Origin: Parasporobacterium sp.
Lineage (GTDB): Bacteria > Bacillota > Clostridia > Lachnospirales > Lachnospiraceae
DNA length: 64,000 nucleotides
Reading direction: 5' to 3'
NCBI GenBank assembly: GCA_017459985.1
Contig: JAFUBX010000001.1
Coordinates: forward strand, 1-64,000
Program-made: the position numbers and the translations under genes
In this document: positions 16,852 to 24,897 of the stretch, piece after piece
Layout of the letters: each line of letters starts with the position of its first letter
Numbering within the stretch: the stretch's first letter is position 1
Notes under the pieces: generated by a model
Database searches by the model: none
Seen by the model: the letters and a program-made list of their open reading frames with translations, nothing else
Told to the model about the DNA's origin: nothing

Positions 16852-18168
16852 TCAGTACCCTTTACGGCTCATCTGCACATACTCTCTTGCAAGATCTGCT
16901 GCCGATCCGGCATAAGCCACCGGATCCAGAAGGTTGTCGATCTCTTCCTCCGTAAACTGACAGTTTACTCTCTCATCTGCTTTCAGGAGCTGCGCCAGGG
17001 GGATATCTTCCCGCACTGCTTTTGTGGCCAGCTCTGTAATGACATCCTTTGCGGACATTTTACCGATCTTTTTGCCCAGCTCCAGCATAACGTGCTCAGA
17101 CTGCATCGCTCCCTGCAGGATATCCAGGTTCTTACGCATGCGCTCCTTATCTACATACAAAGTGCTGATCATTTCCATGCTGCGGTCCAGAAGATCTGCC
17201 ATGGTAAGTCCCATATGCTCCAGGGTTGTCCGCTCATCATTGAAATGGACCAGGTTGTGCTCATGATCGATCGCCATACATTCAATGCAGTGAGCGGCAT
17301 CATAACGAAGGAACCTGGCATCGCCGATGATATGCTGGCAGTTGATGGGGTTGATCTTGTGCGGCATGGTAGAAGATCCGACGATCCCTTCCCGGAATCC
17401 TTCTGCCAGTTCCCGGACCTCCGTTCCCATCAGAAGATACACTTCCTGCGCGATCCTGCCCATCGTCCCTCCGATGATCGCCAATGTGCAGGCAGCTTCC
17501 GCGATCCGGTCTCTTGCTGCATGCCAGGAAAAAGCAGGCGCCTTAAGACCCAGCTCTTCTGAGATCTTCGCTTCCAGTTCCTTGCCTCTGCCTTCAAAGG
17601 ATGCCATGGTGCCGGCTGCTCCGCTGAATGTGCCAACAAAAATACGATCTTTGGAAGTCTCCAGCCGTTCGATATCCCGATGGATCTCATCGGCCCATAC
17701 AGCTGCCTTCCACCCGAATGTGATGGGGAGCGCCTGAATGTTATGGGTTCTTCCCGCCATAACGGTATCCGCATGATCTTCTGCCATTTTCACGATACGG
17801 CATTCCAGATCCTTCAGTACCTCGGTCGTGATCTCCCACAGTTCCTTCAGGGAAACCATTTTTGCCATATCCACGATATCATGAGTGGTTGCGCCCACAT
17901 GCAGGTATTCCCCGGAAGCGCCTATCGCCCTGCGGTAAAGCCCTAGAAGCGGCACCAGCGGCTGTTTTGCCTCGATATATTTTTTCCGGTATTCTTCCAT
18001 GTCAATATTGGCAACATCTGCTTTTGCTGCAATATCCTTGGCAGCCTGCTGCGGGATGATCCCCATTTCCGCCTGGCACTTCGCAAGGGCAGCTTCCACA
18101 TCCATCCACAGCTGGAGTCTGTGCTCATCCGTAAAGATCCGGCTGATTCTCTCTTCGATCGTACTCAT
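16852..18168 (-). CDS. Adenylosuccinate lyase-like enzyme of the fumarase/aspartase superfamily
   Basis: 438 residues. Superfamily signature GSSTMPHKINPI (around 265-276), the first histidine motif GATTHDIVDMA and the second GRTHNIQALPITFG are intact, so it should be an active lyase. PurB cleaves N-succinyl compounds to fumarate plus an amidine or amine. It stands apart from purine genes, next to a dihydroorotase-like hydrolase, PyrDK-like redox proteins and an importer. A role in splitting an N-substituted aspartate such as N-carbamoylaspartate to fumarate is attractive but unproven; housekeeping PurB or 3-carboxymuconate-type chemistry remain possible. AAAGGAGAAGCGT precedes the ATG. Confidence 0.85.
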   Translation of the reverse strand: MSTIEERISRIFTDEHRLQLWMDVEAALAKCQAEMGIIPQQAAKDIAAKADVANIDMEEYRKKYIEAKQPLVPLLGLYRRAIGASGEYLHVGATTHDIVDMAKMVSLKELWEITTEVLKDLECRIVKMAEDHADTVMAGRTHNIQALPITFGWKAAVWADEIHRDIERLETSKDRIFVGTFSGAAGTMASFEGRGKELEAKISEELGLKAPAFSWHAARDRIAEAACTLAIIGGTMGRIAQEVYLLMGTEVRELAEGFREGIVGSSTMPHKINPINCQHIIGDARFLRYDAAHCIECMAIDHEHNLVHFNDERTTLEHMGLTMADLLDRSMEMISTLYVDKERMRKNLDILQGAMQSEHVMLELGKKIGKMSAKDVITELATKAVREDIPLAQLLKADERVNCQFTEEEIDNLLDPVAYAGSAADLAREYVQMSRKGY

Positions 18169-18231
18169 ACGCTTCTCCTTTTATTGTTTTTTTAAATATG
18201 CAGTTCAGGCAAGTTAGATACCTTAAACTGT

Positions 18232-18555
18232 TTACTGAATTAACTTGATTTATAGACGATCTAACGCCGAAACAGATCCGTAAAAACATTTTCCCATAAT
18301 CAACTGTAAATAACAGTGGTTATATGGGAAAAAAGATTGATTTCCCATTCTATCCCTGTGTTTTTAAAGAAATATGGGAAAACTTCTAATAGTAAGCTTG
18401 TTTTCCCATGCAAGGTGTTCTAATGGACGGTTATATGGGAAATAAAACGTTTTTCCCATATATTCATCTGAAAACACTCCCGAAATGGGAAATAGCCACT
18501 TTACTGAATAGTGTTGCGGTAAACTGAAATTATCCGAGAAACAGATCCGCAAACA
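18232..18555. repeat. Structured intergenic array of alternating TTTCCCAT / ATGGGAAA sites
   Basis: Eight TTTCCCAT motifs alternate strictly in orientation at about 18289, 18323, 18341, 18373, 18402, 18433, 18452 and 18484, so neighbouring copies can pair as hairpins. The block is flanked by two related ends that each begin TTTACTGAAT (near 18232 and 18500) and contain GAAACAGATCCG (18269-18280 and 18538-18549). It fills the gap between the PurB-like start (18168) and the amidohydrolase stop (18659), which otherwise holds no visible gene. Confidence 0.8.
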
Positions 18556-18658
18556 GTAATTGACCGAAACCATCAGACAGATTCATCCGGCGGAGCATCT
18601 CCGCCGGATGAAGAATGGGCTTATCTCCATGTTAGCATGCGGCAGCCCTCATTATTCA

Positions 18659-20041
18659 TTACAGGCTGCAGTCTTCCGGGCGGATAAACTTGCCATAGCC
18701 GCGCGCATCCGCGACTTCATCATGATCCATGATGACTTTGCCTCTGACGACAGTATACATAGCCTTTCCGTGCATTTCCCTTCCGACATAAGGCACACAC
18801 TGATTCTTGCAGTATACCTTGTCATCCTTGGAAACAGTCCAGTTGTAATTGGTATCCACGATCGTGAAGTCTGCATCGGAACCTACTACATTGGAACCCT
18901 TGCGCGGATAGAAGCCAAATGCTTTCGCCGCATTGACGGATGTGATCTCTGCCAGTTTCTCCAGGGAGAAATCTCCTTCCATGGCGTGAGAGATCAGCAT
19001 ATTGCCAAAGTAGTCTGCATTGCCGAATCCGGCGGAGAACTTCGGATTGTCATTGGCTTTCTGATATTCCTCTACGCTGTGAGGCGCATTGTCGGAACCG
19101 ATGGCATCGATCGTGCCGTCCCTGACGCCTTCCCAGATCGCAGCCATATCCGGCTGATTGTCATGCGCGCACAGAAGCCATTCCTGGGTCGTCTGGGACC
19201 AGATATAATCAGAGGGTTCGATCGCCGGCATATATTCAAGGCTGGAGAACACTTTCATATTGCCTCTTGCCTTGACACGTCTTACCAGTTCGATGAAATC
19301 CTTATGCCATGCATGCATTGCATACCAGGGCATGCCGGCATTTTCCGCCAGGAAGGAAAGCTGATAAGCTGCGGAAGTCATCTCTTCATTGGTATAGGTC
19401 CTTGGACGGACATGTTCCATCTTCATCGGAAGACCGTCATCTTCTACGCTCTGCACTGCGTGCTCATAGAAATACTGGTCAAACGGATGAACAGAACAGA
19501 ATTTCCCTTCTGCTGCACATTTCTTGAAAGCTTCGAAGATCCGGTAGGTATCCAGTGTTCCGGCCGCTGTATTATAGGGATACGGAGCTTTCTTCTGGAA
19601 CAGCTTGAACCAGGCAGAACCATATTCAGACATTTCATGAACTGCATTGGGATCTTCACCCAGCGGACATCCGGGAGGATTGAAATCGATCACGGAATTG
19701 GCTTCACCGGCTTCGATCTCCTGCTTATATGCATCCAGTGTCAGCGGCACCGGATCCAGGTTCGGCTGCGGGCAGATCATGGTAATACCGCTGTGTGCAA
19801 ATGCACGGGATCCGTGATAAAAGTCTTCCTTATGAGTAAACCCGGGCTCTCTTAAATGGCAATGTACATCGATAAATCCGGGAAATACATGCATTCCTGT
19901 GGCATCGATCACTTTTTCCGCTTCTACTTCCTGATTCGGACAGATCAACCCGGCGATCCGTTCTCCTTTCACAACAATGTTCATCGGATAGAAGCCCTGC
20001 TCGGTATAAACAAGACCGCCTTTTATGAAAAGATCATACAT
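18659..20041 (-). CDS. Dihydroorotase-like cyclic amidohydrolase
   Basis: Amidohydrolase-superfamily enzyme of 460 residues. Metal ligands and substrate Arg are in DVHCHLREPGFTHKEDF, the carboxylatable Lys probably in AWFKLFQKK, the histidines in CSVHPFDQ and YAMHAWHKD, and the catalytic Asp in GSDNAPHS. The dihydroorotase-type Asn is kept in PQPNLDPV, though the usual MPNT is altered. The reaction would be ring opening of a cyclic ureide or amide (dihydroorotate, allantoin, hydantoin or a relative). AGGAGG lies upstream. Position and promoter suggest that it acts with the PyrDK-like and PurB-like proteins in one breakdown route. Confidence 0.85.
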   Translation of the reverse strand: MYDLFIKGGLVYTEQGFYPMNIVVKGERIAGLICPNQEVEAEKVIDATGMHVFPGFIDVHCHLREPGFTHKEDFYHGSRAFAHSGITMICPQPNLDPVPLTLDAYKQEIEAGEANSVIDFNPPGCPLGEDPNAVHEMSEYGSAWFKLFQKKAPYPYNTAAGTLDTYRIFEAFKKCAAEGKFCSVHPFDQYFYEHAVQSVEDDGLPMKMEHVRPRTYTNEEMTSAAYQLSFLAENAGMPWYAMHAWHKDFIELVRRVKARGNMKVFSSLEYMPAIEPSDYIWSQTTQEWLLCAHDNQPDMAAIWEGVRDGTIDAIGSDNAPHSVEEYQKANDNPKFSAGFGNADYFGNMLISHAMEGDFSLEKLAEITSVNAAKAFGFYPRKGSNVVGSDADFTIVDTNYNWTVSKDDKVYCKNQCVPYVGREMHGKAMYTVVRGKVIMDHDEVADARGYGKFIRPEDCSL

Positions 20042-20103
20042 AAATACCTTCCTCCTTCTGCTGTTTCCAGTGTGATAATTAACGTATTATTTCTGTTATT
20101 TTG

Positions 20104-20152
20104 ATTATAGATATGAGATTTTCCAAAGTCACGGTATTCCTGTGTATACATA
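20104..20152 (-). promoter_or_regulatory. Promoter and operator block of the dihydroorotase-like gene
   Basis: On the minus strand GTGACT (20132-20127), a 17-nt spacer and TATAAT (20109-20104), giving a leader of about 55 nt. The 24 bases 20129-20152, which cover the -35 and a GTATACA palindrome just upstream, match 31822-31845 at 23 positions. A GntR-type operator is likely. Confidence 0.65.
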
Positions 20153-20195
20153 TGTGCTCTTCTTCGCCAACTGGGCACTTTTGAACAATATGGAG

Positions 20196-21032
20196 TTAAT
20201 ATGACCGAAGATGGAAATGTTCCCTTACCTCTGCCGGTGTAGCGATCGCCCGATTGGAAAGTTCGATGAATTTCCTGCTCCGTTCCACAAAATCCACATT
20301 CTTTTGTGCTTTTACCCCGGCATCCAGATAGATGTTATCCTCAAAACCCACACGTATATTTCCACCCAATGCCAGTGTGCCCAGAAGAATGGGAAGGTGG
20401 CCTCTTCCTCCGATCCCGAAAGCCGACCAGGAAGCATCTTCCGGAAGCAGATTTTTCATCAGGACTAGATTATCCACCGTTGCCGGCATGCCATTGTGCA
20501 TGCCGAGGACAAACTGAAAATGAGCAGGCCCATCGATATACCCTTTCTCAATGAATCTTAAGGCAGTATAGATCATGGACAGATCCATCACTTCCAGTTC
20601 TGGTTTGATATGCAATTCCTGCATCCTGCGGGCGCCGTCTTCCAGAAACTGCAGGCTGTTATGGAATACAAAATCTCCTGCTACATTCATAGATCCCATA
20701 TCCAGAGTGGCCATATCGGGCAGCAAATCCAACGGTTTGATCCGGTCCTCATTCGATACGCCGAATCCTCCTGCTGTTGTCATATTGATCACAATGTCAC
20801 ACTTATCCCGGATCCGTTCGATCGCTTCCTTGAATTTCTCATAGGACATGCAGGCTTTTCCCTGATCATCCCGCACATGTAAATGGAGCACGCTGGCTCC
20901 GGCCTTCCAGCATTCATACGCATCCTCAGAGATCTCCTTCGGCGTCATAGGAAGATTCCGCGCCTGAGCACGGGTCGTGGAGGAACCGGTAGAAGCAACT
21001 GTCAGGATTACTTTATTATTCATATTAGGCAT
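20196..21032 (-). CDS. Beta-keto acid cleavage enzyme (BKACE, DUF849, Kce family)
   Basis: TIM-barrel zinc enzyme that condenses a beta-keto acid with acetyl-CoA to give acetoacetate and a new acyl-CoA. The 278-residue protein has the zinc histidines in VLHLHVRD (His50, His52), the third ligand in VGFEDNIYLDAG, and family segments MTTAGGFGVSNEDRIKPL, FQFVLGMHNGMPATVDNL and AFGIGGRGHLPI. In Kce, Glu14 (TGAETT) binds the amino group of 3-keto-5-aminohexanoate; here the position reads TGSSTT (Ser18), arguing against that substrate. It closes the twelve-gene run that begins with NIPSNAP and the TRAP importer; the CoA-transferase genes lie just upstream. Confidence 0.92.
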   Translation of the reverse strand: MPNMNNKVILTVASTGSSTTRAQARNLPMTPKEISEDAYECWKAGASVLHLHVRDDQGKACMSYEKFKEAIERIRDKCDIVINMTTAGGFGVSNEDRIKPLDLLPDMATLDMGSMNVAGDFVFHNSLQFLEDGARRMQELHIKPELEVMDLSMIYTALRFIEKGYIDGPAHFQFVLGMHNGMPATVDNLVLMKNLLPEDASWSAFGIGGRGHLPILLGTLALGGNIRVGFEDNIYLDAGVKAQKNVDFVERSRKFIELSNRAIATPAEVREHFHLRSY

Positions 21033-21053
21033 ATCTGTCCGCCTTTCGTTGTT

Positions 21054-21371
21054 TTATAGATCCATATATTTCTTTTTCAGGAGATAAAAAGCTGCTGCCA
21101 TAACAAAGACCAGAATAATATCTCCAATCAGCAGGGAAACAGATGATCCGGCTCCAAGCATCAGTCCTGCCAGGACCAGCAGGATTGCTCCAAATCCAGT
21201 CTCTATTTTTCCCACTTTTTCTGTATATTCCTCGATCCTACTAACATGATCCTTTACGGTTCCAGTCAGATCATCGGGATTCTTCTTTTTCATGATACTG
21301 ATCCCTCTGGTCAGAATGATCCCGCCCACGATCACATTGATCATAAATAATACTGTCAGCATACCTGCCAC
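21054..21371 (-). CDS. Small membrane protein of unknown function
   Basis: 105 residues with an N-terminal hydrophobic segment (about 2-21), a short charged middle (KKKNPDDLTGTVKDHVSRIEEYTEKVGK) and a C-terminal hairpin of two hydrophobic segments (about 60-97) ending KKKYMDL. The frame starts with GTG at 21371, a few bases from GGAAGATGA; ATG at 21362 is an alternative. It overlaps the end of the CoA-transferase B gene, so it belongs to the operon. I do not recognise a family. Confidence 0.65.
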   Translation of the reverse strand: MAGMLTVLFMINVIVGGIILTRGISIMKKKNPDDLTGTVKDHVSRIEEYTEKVGKIETGFGAILLVLAGLMLGAGSSVSLLIGDIILVFVMAAAFYLLKKKYMDL

Positions 21372-22030
21372 TCATCTTCCATTTCCGGTATCTCCTCCGG
21401 AATGATCAGCTGACAATCTGTGATATTCTGCACATCCTGCGCAGAATACCCTTTTGCCAGTTTGATCAGTTTCAATCCTTCCGGCACCGTTTCCAACACA
21501 CAGTACTCAGTCACGATATAGTTCACTTCCTCTTTGCAGGTCAGCGGATAGGTGCATTCCTCCATGATCTTGGATCTTCCATCTCTGGCGCAGTGCTCCA
21601 TAGCCACGATCACGCATCTGGCGCCGATACACAGATCCATAGCACCGCCCATCCCTTTAAGGGCTTTCCCTGGCACATCCCAGTTGGCCATACTGCCATG
21701 GCGGTCAACCTGCATGGCTCCCAGGATGGTGACGTCGATAAAACCTCCCCGGATCATACCAAAAGCCGTCTGGCTGTCAAAGCATAAGCCATCCTCTTTC
21801 AGGGAAGCATAGGACGTATCCGGCGCGATCAGTGTCCGAATGATCTTATCCGGATCGGTCACCTTGGGGCCTGCCCCTATGGTACCGCATTCAGACTGGA
21901 TCATGATCTCACTGTCCTGATCGATATATTCCGTGATCAGGAACGGGATCCCTGCTCCGAGGTTCACCAGATCTCCCTTTTTCAGAAGGGGGACAACATT
22001 TTTCGCAATAAAATGTCTTTTATCGGTCAT
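21356..22030 (-). CDS. CoA-transferase subunit B
   Basis: Beta subunit of a 3-oxoacid-type CoA-transferase, 224 residues from the ATG at 22030 (AAAGGAG about 9 nt upstream). The catalytic Glu that forms the CoA thioester is in QSECGTIGAGP (Glu47), with GIPFLITEYI and GGFIDVTILGAMQVDRHG typical of the family. It overlaps the A subunit gene by 11 nt. With BKACE in the same operon it may activate a carboxylic acid or recycle CoA from acetoacetyl-CoA. Confidence 0.9.
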   Translation of the reverse strand: MTDKRHFIAKNVVPLLKKGDLVNLGAGIPFLITEYIDQDSEIMIQSECGTIGAGPKVTDPDKIIRTLIAPDTSYASLKEDGLCFDSQTAFGMIRGGFIDVTILGAMQVDRHGSMANWDVPGKALKGMGGAMDLCIGARCVIVAMEHCARDGRSKIMEECTYPLTCKEEVNYIVTEYCVLETVPEGLKLIKLAKGYSAQDVQNITDCQLIIPEEIPEMEDEWQVC

Positions 22031-22727
22031 AGTACGCTTCTCCTTTGGGAACAGGGACAATCATATCCACAAAAACCCCGGGAACCATGATCTCACAATC
22101 TTTCATTTCACCGATCTGTACGATCCCTTCTTCCGGTACTTCCACAATCGTATAATCCGCCGCGCCGGGGATCACTGTATTATAATTGCGGCTGTTATAG
22201 GAAAACATCAGATTGCCAAAGGGATCCGCTTTTTCCGCCCGCAGGATCGCCACATCTGCCCGAATGGGAAGTTCCAGAAGGTAATCCCTATCATTGATCC
22301 GAAGGACCTGTTTGCCCTGCGCAACCACCGTGCCGACTCCTGTCGGGGTCAGAACGCCTCCCAGTCCGTAAGCGCCTGCCCTGACCCGCTCCACGTAAGT
22401 GCCCTGGGGCATAGCTTCTACCTCCATCGCTCCTTCATTAGCCAGCTGCCCCACCAGAGGATTATTAGCAGCATGAGTCAATCTCAGGCACTTGATCCTT
22501 CTTTCTTCCAGTAATCTGGAAAACCCGATATTAAAGGGAGCAGAAGCAGGCGCCACGCCCGAGGTGATCACCGTCAGGTCCCGGCAGTCTGTTTCATACA
22601 GCCACTCATACAGCATGGTTGGAAACCCGGCAGGCCCAAAACCGCCGGCCAGAAGCGACATACCGGAAGAAAAATGGGCAATTGCTTCTTTTCTGGATGC
22701 TATTTTATGGTGTGATATTTTTCCCAT
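22020..22727 (-). CDS. CoA-transferase subunit A
   Basis: Alpha subunit, 235 residues. It carries the glycine motif LAGGFGPAGFPTMLYEWLYE near the N-terminus, then HAANNPLVGQLANEGAMEVEAMPQGTYVERVRAGAYGLGGVLTPTGVGT and ADVAILRAEKADPFGNL. Subunits A and B form the active heteromer. The acyl specificity cannot be read from the sequence. Confidence 0.9.
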   Translation of the reverse strand: MGKISHHKIASRKEAIAHFSSGMSLLAGGFGPAGFPTMLYEWLYETDCRDLTVITSGVAPASAPFNIGFSRLLEERRIKCLRLTHAANNPLVGQLANEGAMEVEAMPQGTYVERVRAGAYGLGGVLTPTGVGTVVAQGKQVLRINDRDYLLELPIRADVAILRAEKADPFGNLMFSYNSRNYNTVIPGAADYTIVEVPEEGIVQIGEMKDCEIMVPGVFVDMIVPVPKGEAYYDR

Positions 22728-22739
22728 ACCTTCTCCTGC

Positions 22740-23525
22740 TCAGTTTCGTAACGGCGCAAAGATCTCTTCATTCACCTGTTTACATGCTTTTGCCAGAATA
22801 CCCCTGTCATTGGAATACGCAAGATAGCGTACCCCCAGATCGTAATATTTTTTCATGGCCTGCGGACTCCCACAGAGCATGCCCATGATCTTGCCGCCGG
22901 CCAAACCTCTTCTTACGATATCGGCGATCTTTTCTTCCACTTCCGGATCTGTCAGTTTTCCGGGCTTTCCCATGGAAAGGCTCAGATCTCCGGGGCCTAC
23001 AAACAACACATCGATTTCAGGAATCTGACAAAGTTCCTCCACTTTGTCAGCCATTTCCAGGCATTCCACCTGCACCACCCGCAGTGTTCCTTCTTTGATC
23101 GTCTGCATGTATGGCTTTTCCTCTGACCACAAGGTGAAATGACCTGCCCTGACAGCCGGGTTCGGACTTCTCTTTCCGGCTGGGAACAGAGCTGCTTCTT
23201 CAATACAGTCGGCGGCATCCTGCACGCTGGTGATGCTTGGTATCTGAACACCAATGGCACCGCTTTCCAGGGCATGATGCACGTAATTCGGATCCGGGCC
23301 ATTGGTCCTTACGATACTGGCAAGACCGCTGACCTGGCATCCCCGGATCACATCTTCAATGCTCTTGAAATGAAAAGCGCTGTGCTCTCCGTCTATGATG
23401 GCAAAATCAAATCCGCTGTATCCCAGGATCTCTGCAACATTCGGATCATCACTTTTCAGAAATGTACCGAATACCGCCTCTCCGGCCATTAATCTTGCTT
23501 TCAGTTCAAATGGATTCTTCATCAT
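22740..23525 (-). CDS. HpcH/HpaI family aldolase
   Basis: Class II pyruvate-type aldolase, 261 residues. It shows the catalytic His in DGEHSAFHF (His48), the Arg in SIVRTNGPDPNYVHHALESGA, the metal Glu in VVQVECLEMA and Asp in FVGPGDLSLSMG. HpaI enzymes cleave 4-hydroxy-2-keto acids to pyruvate and an aldehyde. Six nt separate it from the cupin gene upstream. In this operon it could take the carbon skeleton to pyruvate, while BKACE handles the keto-acid portion (inference). Confidence 0.9.
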   Translation of the reverse strand: MMKNPFELKARLMAGEAVFGTFLKSDDPNVAEILGYSGFDFAIIDGEHSAFHFKSIEDVIRGCQVSGLASIVRTNGPDPNYVHHALESGAIGVQIPSITSVQDAADCIEEAALFPAGKRSPNPAVRAGHFTLWSEEKPYMQTIKEGTLRVVQVECLEMADKVEELCQIPEIDVLFVGPGDLSLSMGKPGKLTDPEVEEKIADIVRRGLAGGKIMGMLCGSPQAMKKYYDLGVRYLAYSNDRGILAKACKQVNEEIFAPLRN

Positions 23526-23531
23526 GCTGTA

Positions 23532-23963
23532 TTACTCCTCTGTCACCTCATCGGTGATTCCCTTGTCCCAGTTTTTGTGCCCAAGATCGCAGATACGCGG
23601 GGTCTGCTTGCGGTCGGAACGCTTCGGGGTAAAGATATCAAAATCTATGACATACATATTGCCTTCTGCTTCAATGCCATGTTCCGCATTGGGTGGGATC
23701 ACCATAAAGCAGCCTGCATCCAGTTCATAATCGATACCGTCACACCAGAATTTACATTTTCCTTCCGGTACAAAAACAATCTGCTCATATTCATGTCTGT
23801 GAAGTCCCACTTCATGAGGCTGACGGATCTGGCACCACTGCAGAGTCACATTTTCCGAAGCCTGGATCACTTGCATACGGCCATTTTGCTTGCCTTCCAT
23901 AAATTTGTGTTCTTTCAGATCGTATAAGACGGGTTTCTGCGGTACATATTTTTCTTCTGACAT
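23532..23963 (-). CDS. Cupin domain protein
   Basis: 143 residues with a single cupin barrel. Motif 1 is GLHRHEYEQIVFVPEGKCKFW and motif 2 is FMVIPPNAEHGIE, giving His and Glu residues that can bind a metal. Possible roles are an isomerase, lyase or auxiliary binding protein for the pathway. It is tightly spaced in the TRAP-BKACE operon. Confidence 0.8.
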   Translation of the reverse strand: MSEEKYVPQKPVLYDLKEHKFMEGKQNGRMQVIQASENVTLQWCQIRQPHEVGLHRHEYEQIVFVPEGKCKFWCDGIDYELDAGCFMVIPPNAEHGIEAEGNMYVIDFDIFTPKRSDRKQTPRICDLGHKNWDKGITDEVTEE

Positions 23964-23988
23964 GATAATAATCCTCCTTCTATATTGA

Positions 23989-24891
23989 TCATTCCTGATT
24001 CATGATCTTAGCAGGGTTTTCCTTGCACAGCATAGTCAGTACTTTCTCATCAAAACCAAGCCAATCATTTAACAGATTCAAATATTTCAGATAGCCATCC
24101 ACCGGATGAGGTGAGATTGACTGCCCGAAATCGGTATCCACGAACATTTGCTCTAAAGGTACACCGGCGTCCAGATACCGGTTCCAGATATATATTGAAT
24201 TAAAACGGGTATCATCATCCCAGATCACCTGTCCGAATTCACAGGCAGTCTTTTCGATCCAGGCACCCATTTTTGCCCATCTGGCAATGACATCTAAGGG
24301 GGCGTTGATCTGAAAACTGGGATGATTGACAACGATATTCTTAACGCCCAGTTCCAAAGCCGCCGGGATCAGCACGTCACTTTCCTGCCACGAAATATGT
24401 CCTGTGGAGATGGTAATATCACCCTTCTCTGCCGCATATTTCAGAATCTCCAGACATTCCGGGACCACTTTCCCATCCGTTCCCAGCACATCGATGGGCT
24501 CTTCCATAGCTACTGTCACCATATTTCCGGATCCGGTAAACTTCTTACCTTTATGCCCATCTATATGAAGACGGGAAGAGACTGTGGGCATATAAACCAT
24601 TCGGGTTCCCATATTGTAGGCAGCATCCACAGCTTCCAGATTGAATCCCCCGATGGAATTATTGCAGGCAATGGAGCTGAATGCTTTGCACGAACCATCT
24701 CCCAGGAACTTTTCCACGAGGAGACATCCGTGGGCGGAAGGGACATAATGATCTTTCACCAGAAATCCTTTGTATCCAACTTCCATCGCTGCTTTCATCA
24801 TATCTCCCGCATCCACAAGCCGGTTTGCCACAGACGGGCCAGTGTGGATGTGAAGATCATATGCGCCTTGTAAAAATGATTTATCCAACAT
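23989..24891 (-). CDS. DUF6282 family metal-dependent hydrolase-like protein
   Basis: 300 residues with an amidohydrolase/PHP-like start YDLHIHTGPSVANRLVDAGD, a probable metal pair HIH, further His in VKDHYVPSAHG, STGHISWQE and VNHPSFQIN, and the late DTDFGQSISPHPVDGY. These fit a TIM-barrel metallohydrolase. The family is uncharacterised as far as I know. It begins 6 nt downstream of the flavodoxin-like gene, so both probably act on the same substrate. Confidence 0.75.
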   Translation of the reverse strand: MLDKSFLQGAYDLHIHTGPSVANRLVDAGDMMKAAMEVGYKGFLVKDHYVPSAHGCLLVEKFLGDGSCKAFSSIACNNSIGGFNLEAVDAAYNMGTRMVYMPTVSSRLHIDGHKGKKFTGSGNMVTVAMEEPIDVLGTDGKVVPECLEILKYAAEKGDITISTGHISWQESDVLIPAALELGVKNIVVNHPSFQINAPLDVIARWAKMGAWIEKTACEFGQVIWDDDTRFNSIYIWNRYLDAGVPLEQMFVDTDFGQSISPHPVDGYLKYLNLLNDWLGFDEKVLTMLCKENPAKIMNQE

Positions 24892-24897
24892 AATTTA

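Noticed and set aside
18560-19855. Plus-strand frame of 431 codons opposite the dihydroorotase-like gene
   Set aside because: No recognisable domain or ribosome binding site; the minus-strand gene has all catalytic motifs.
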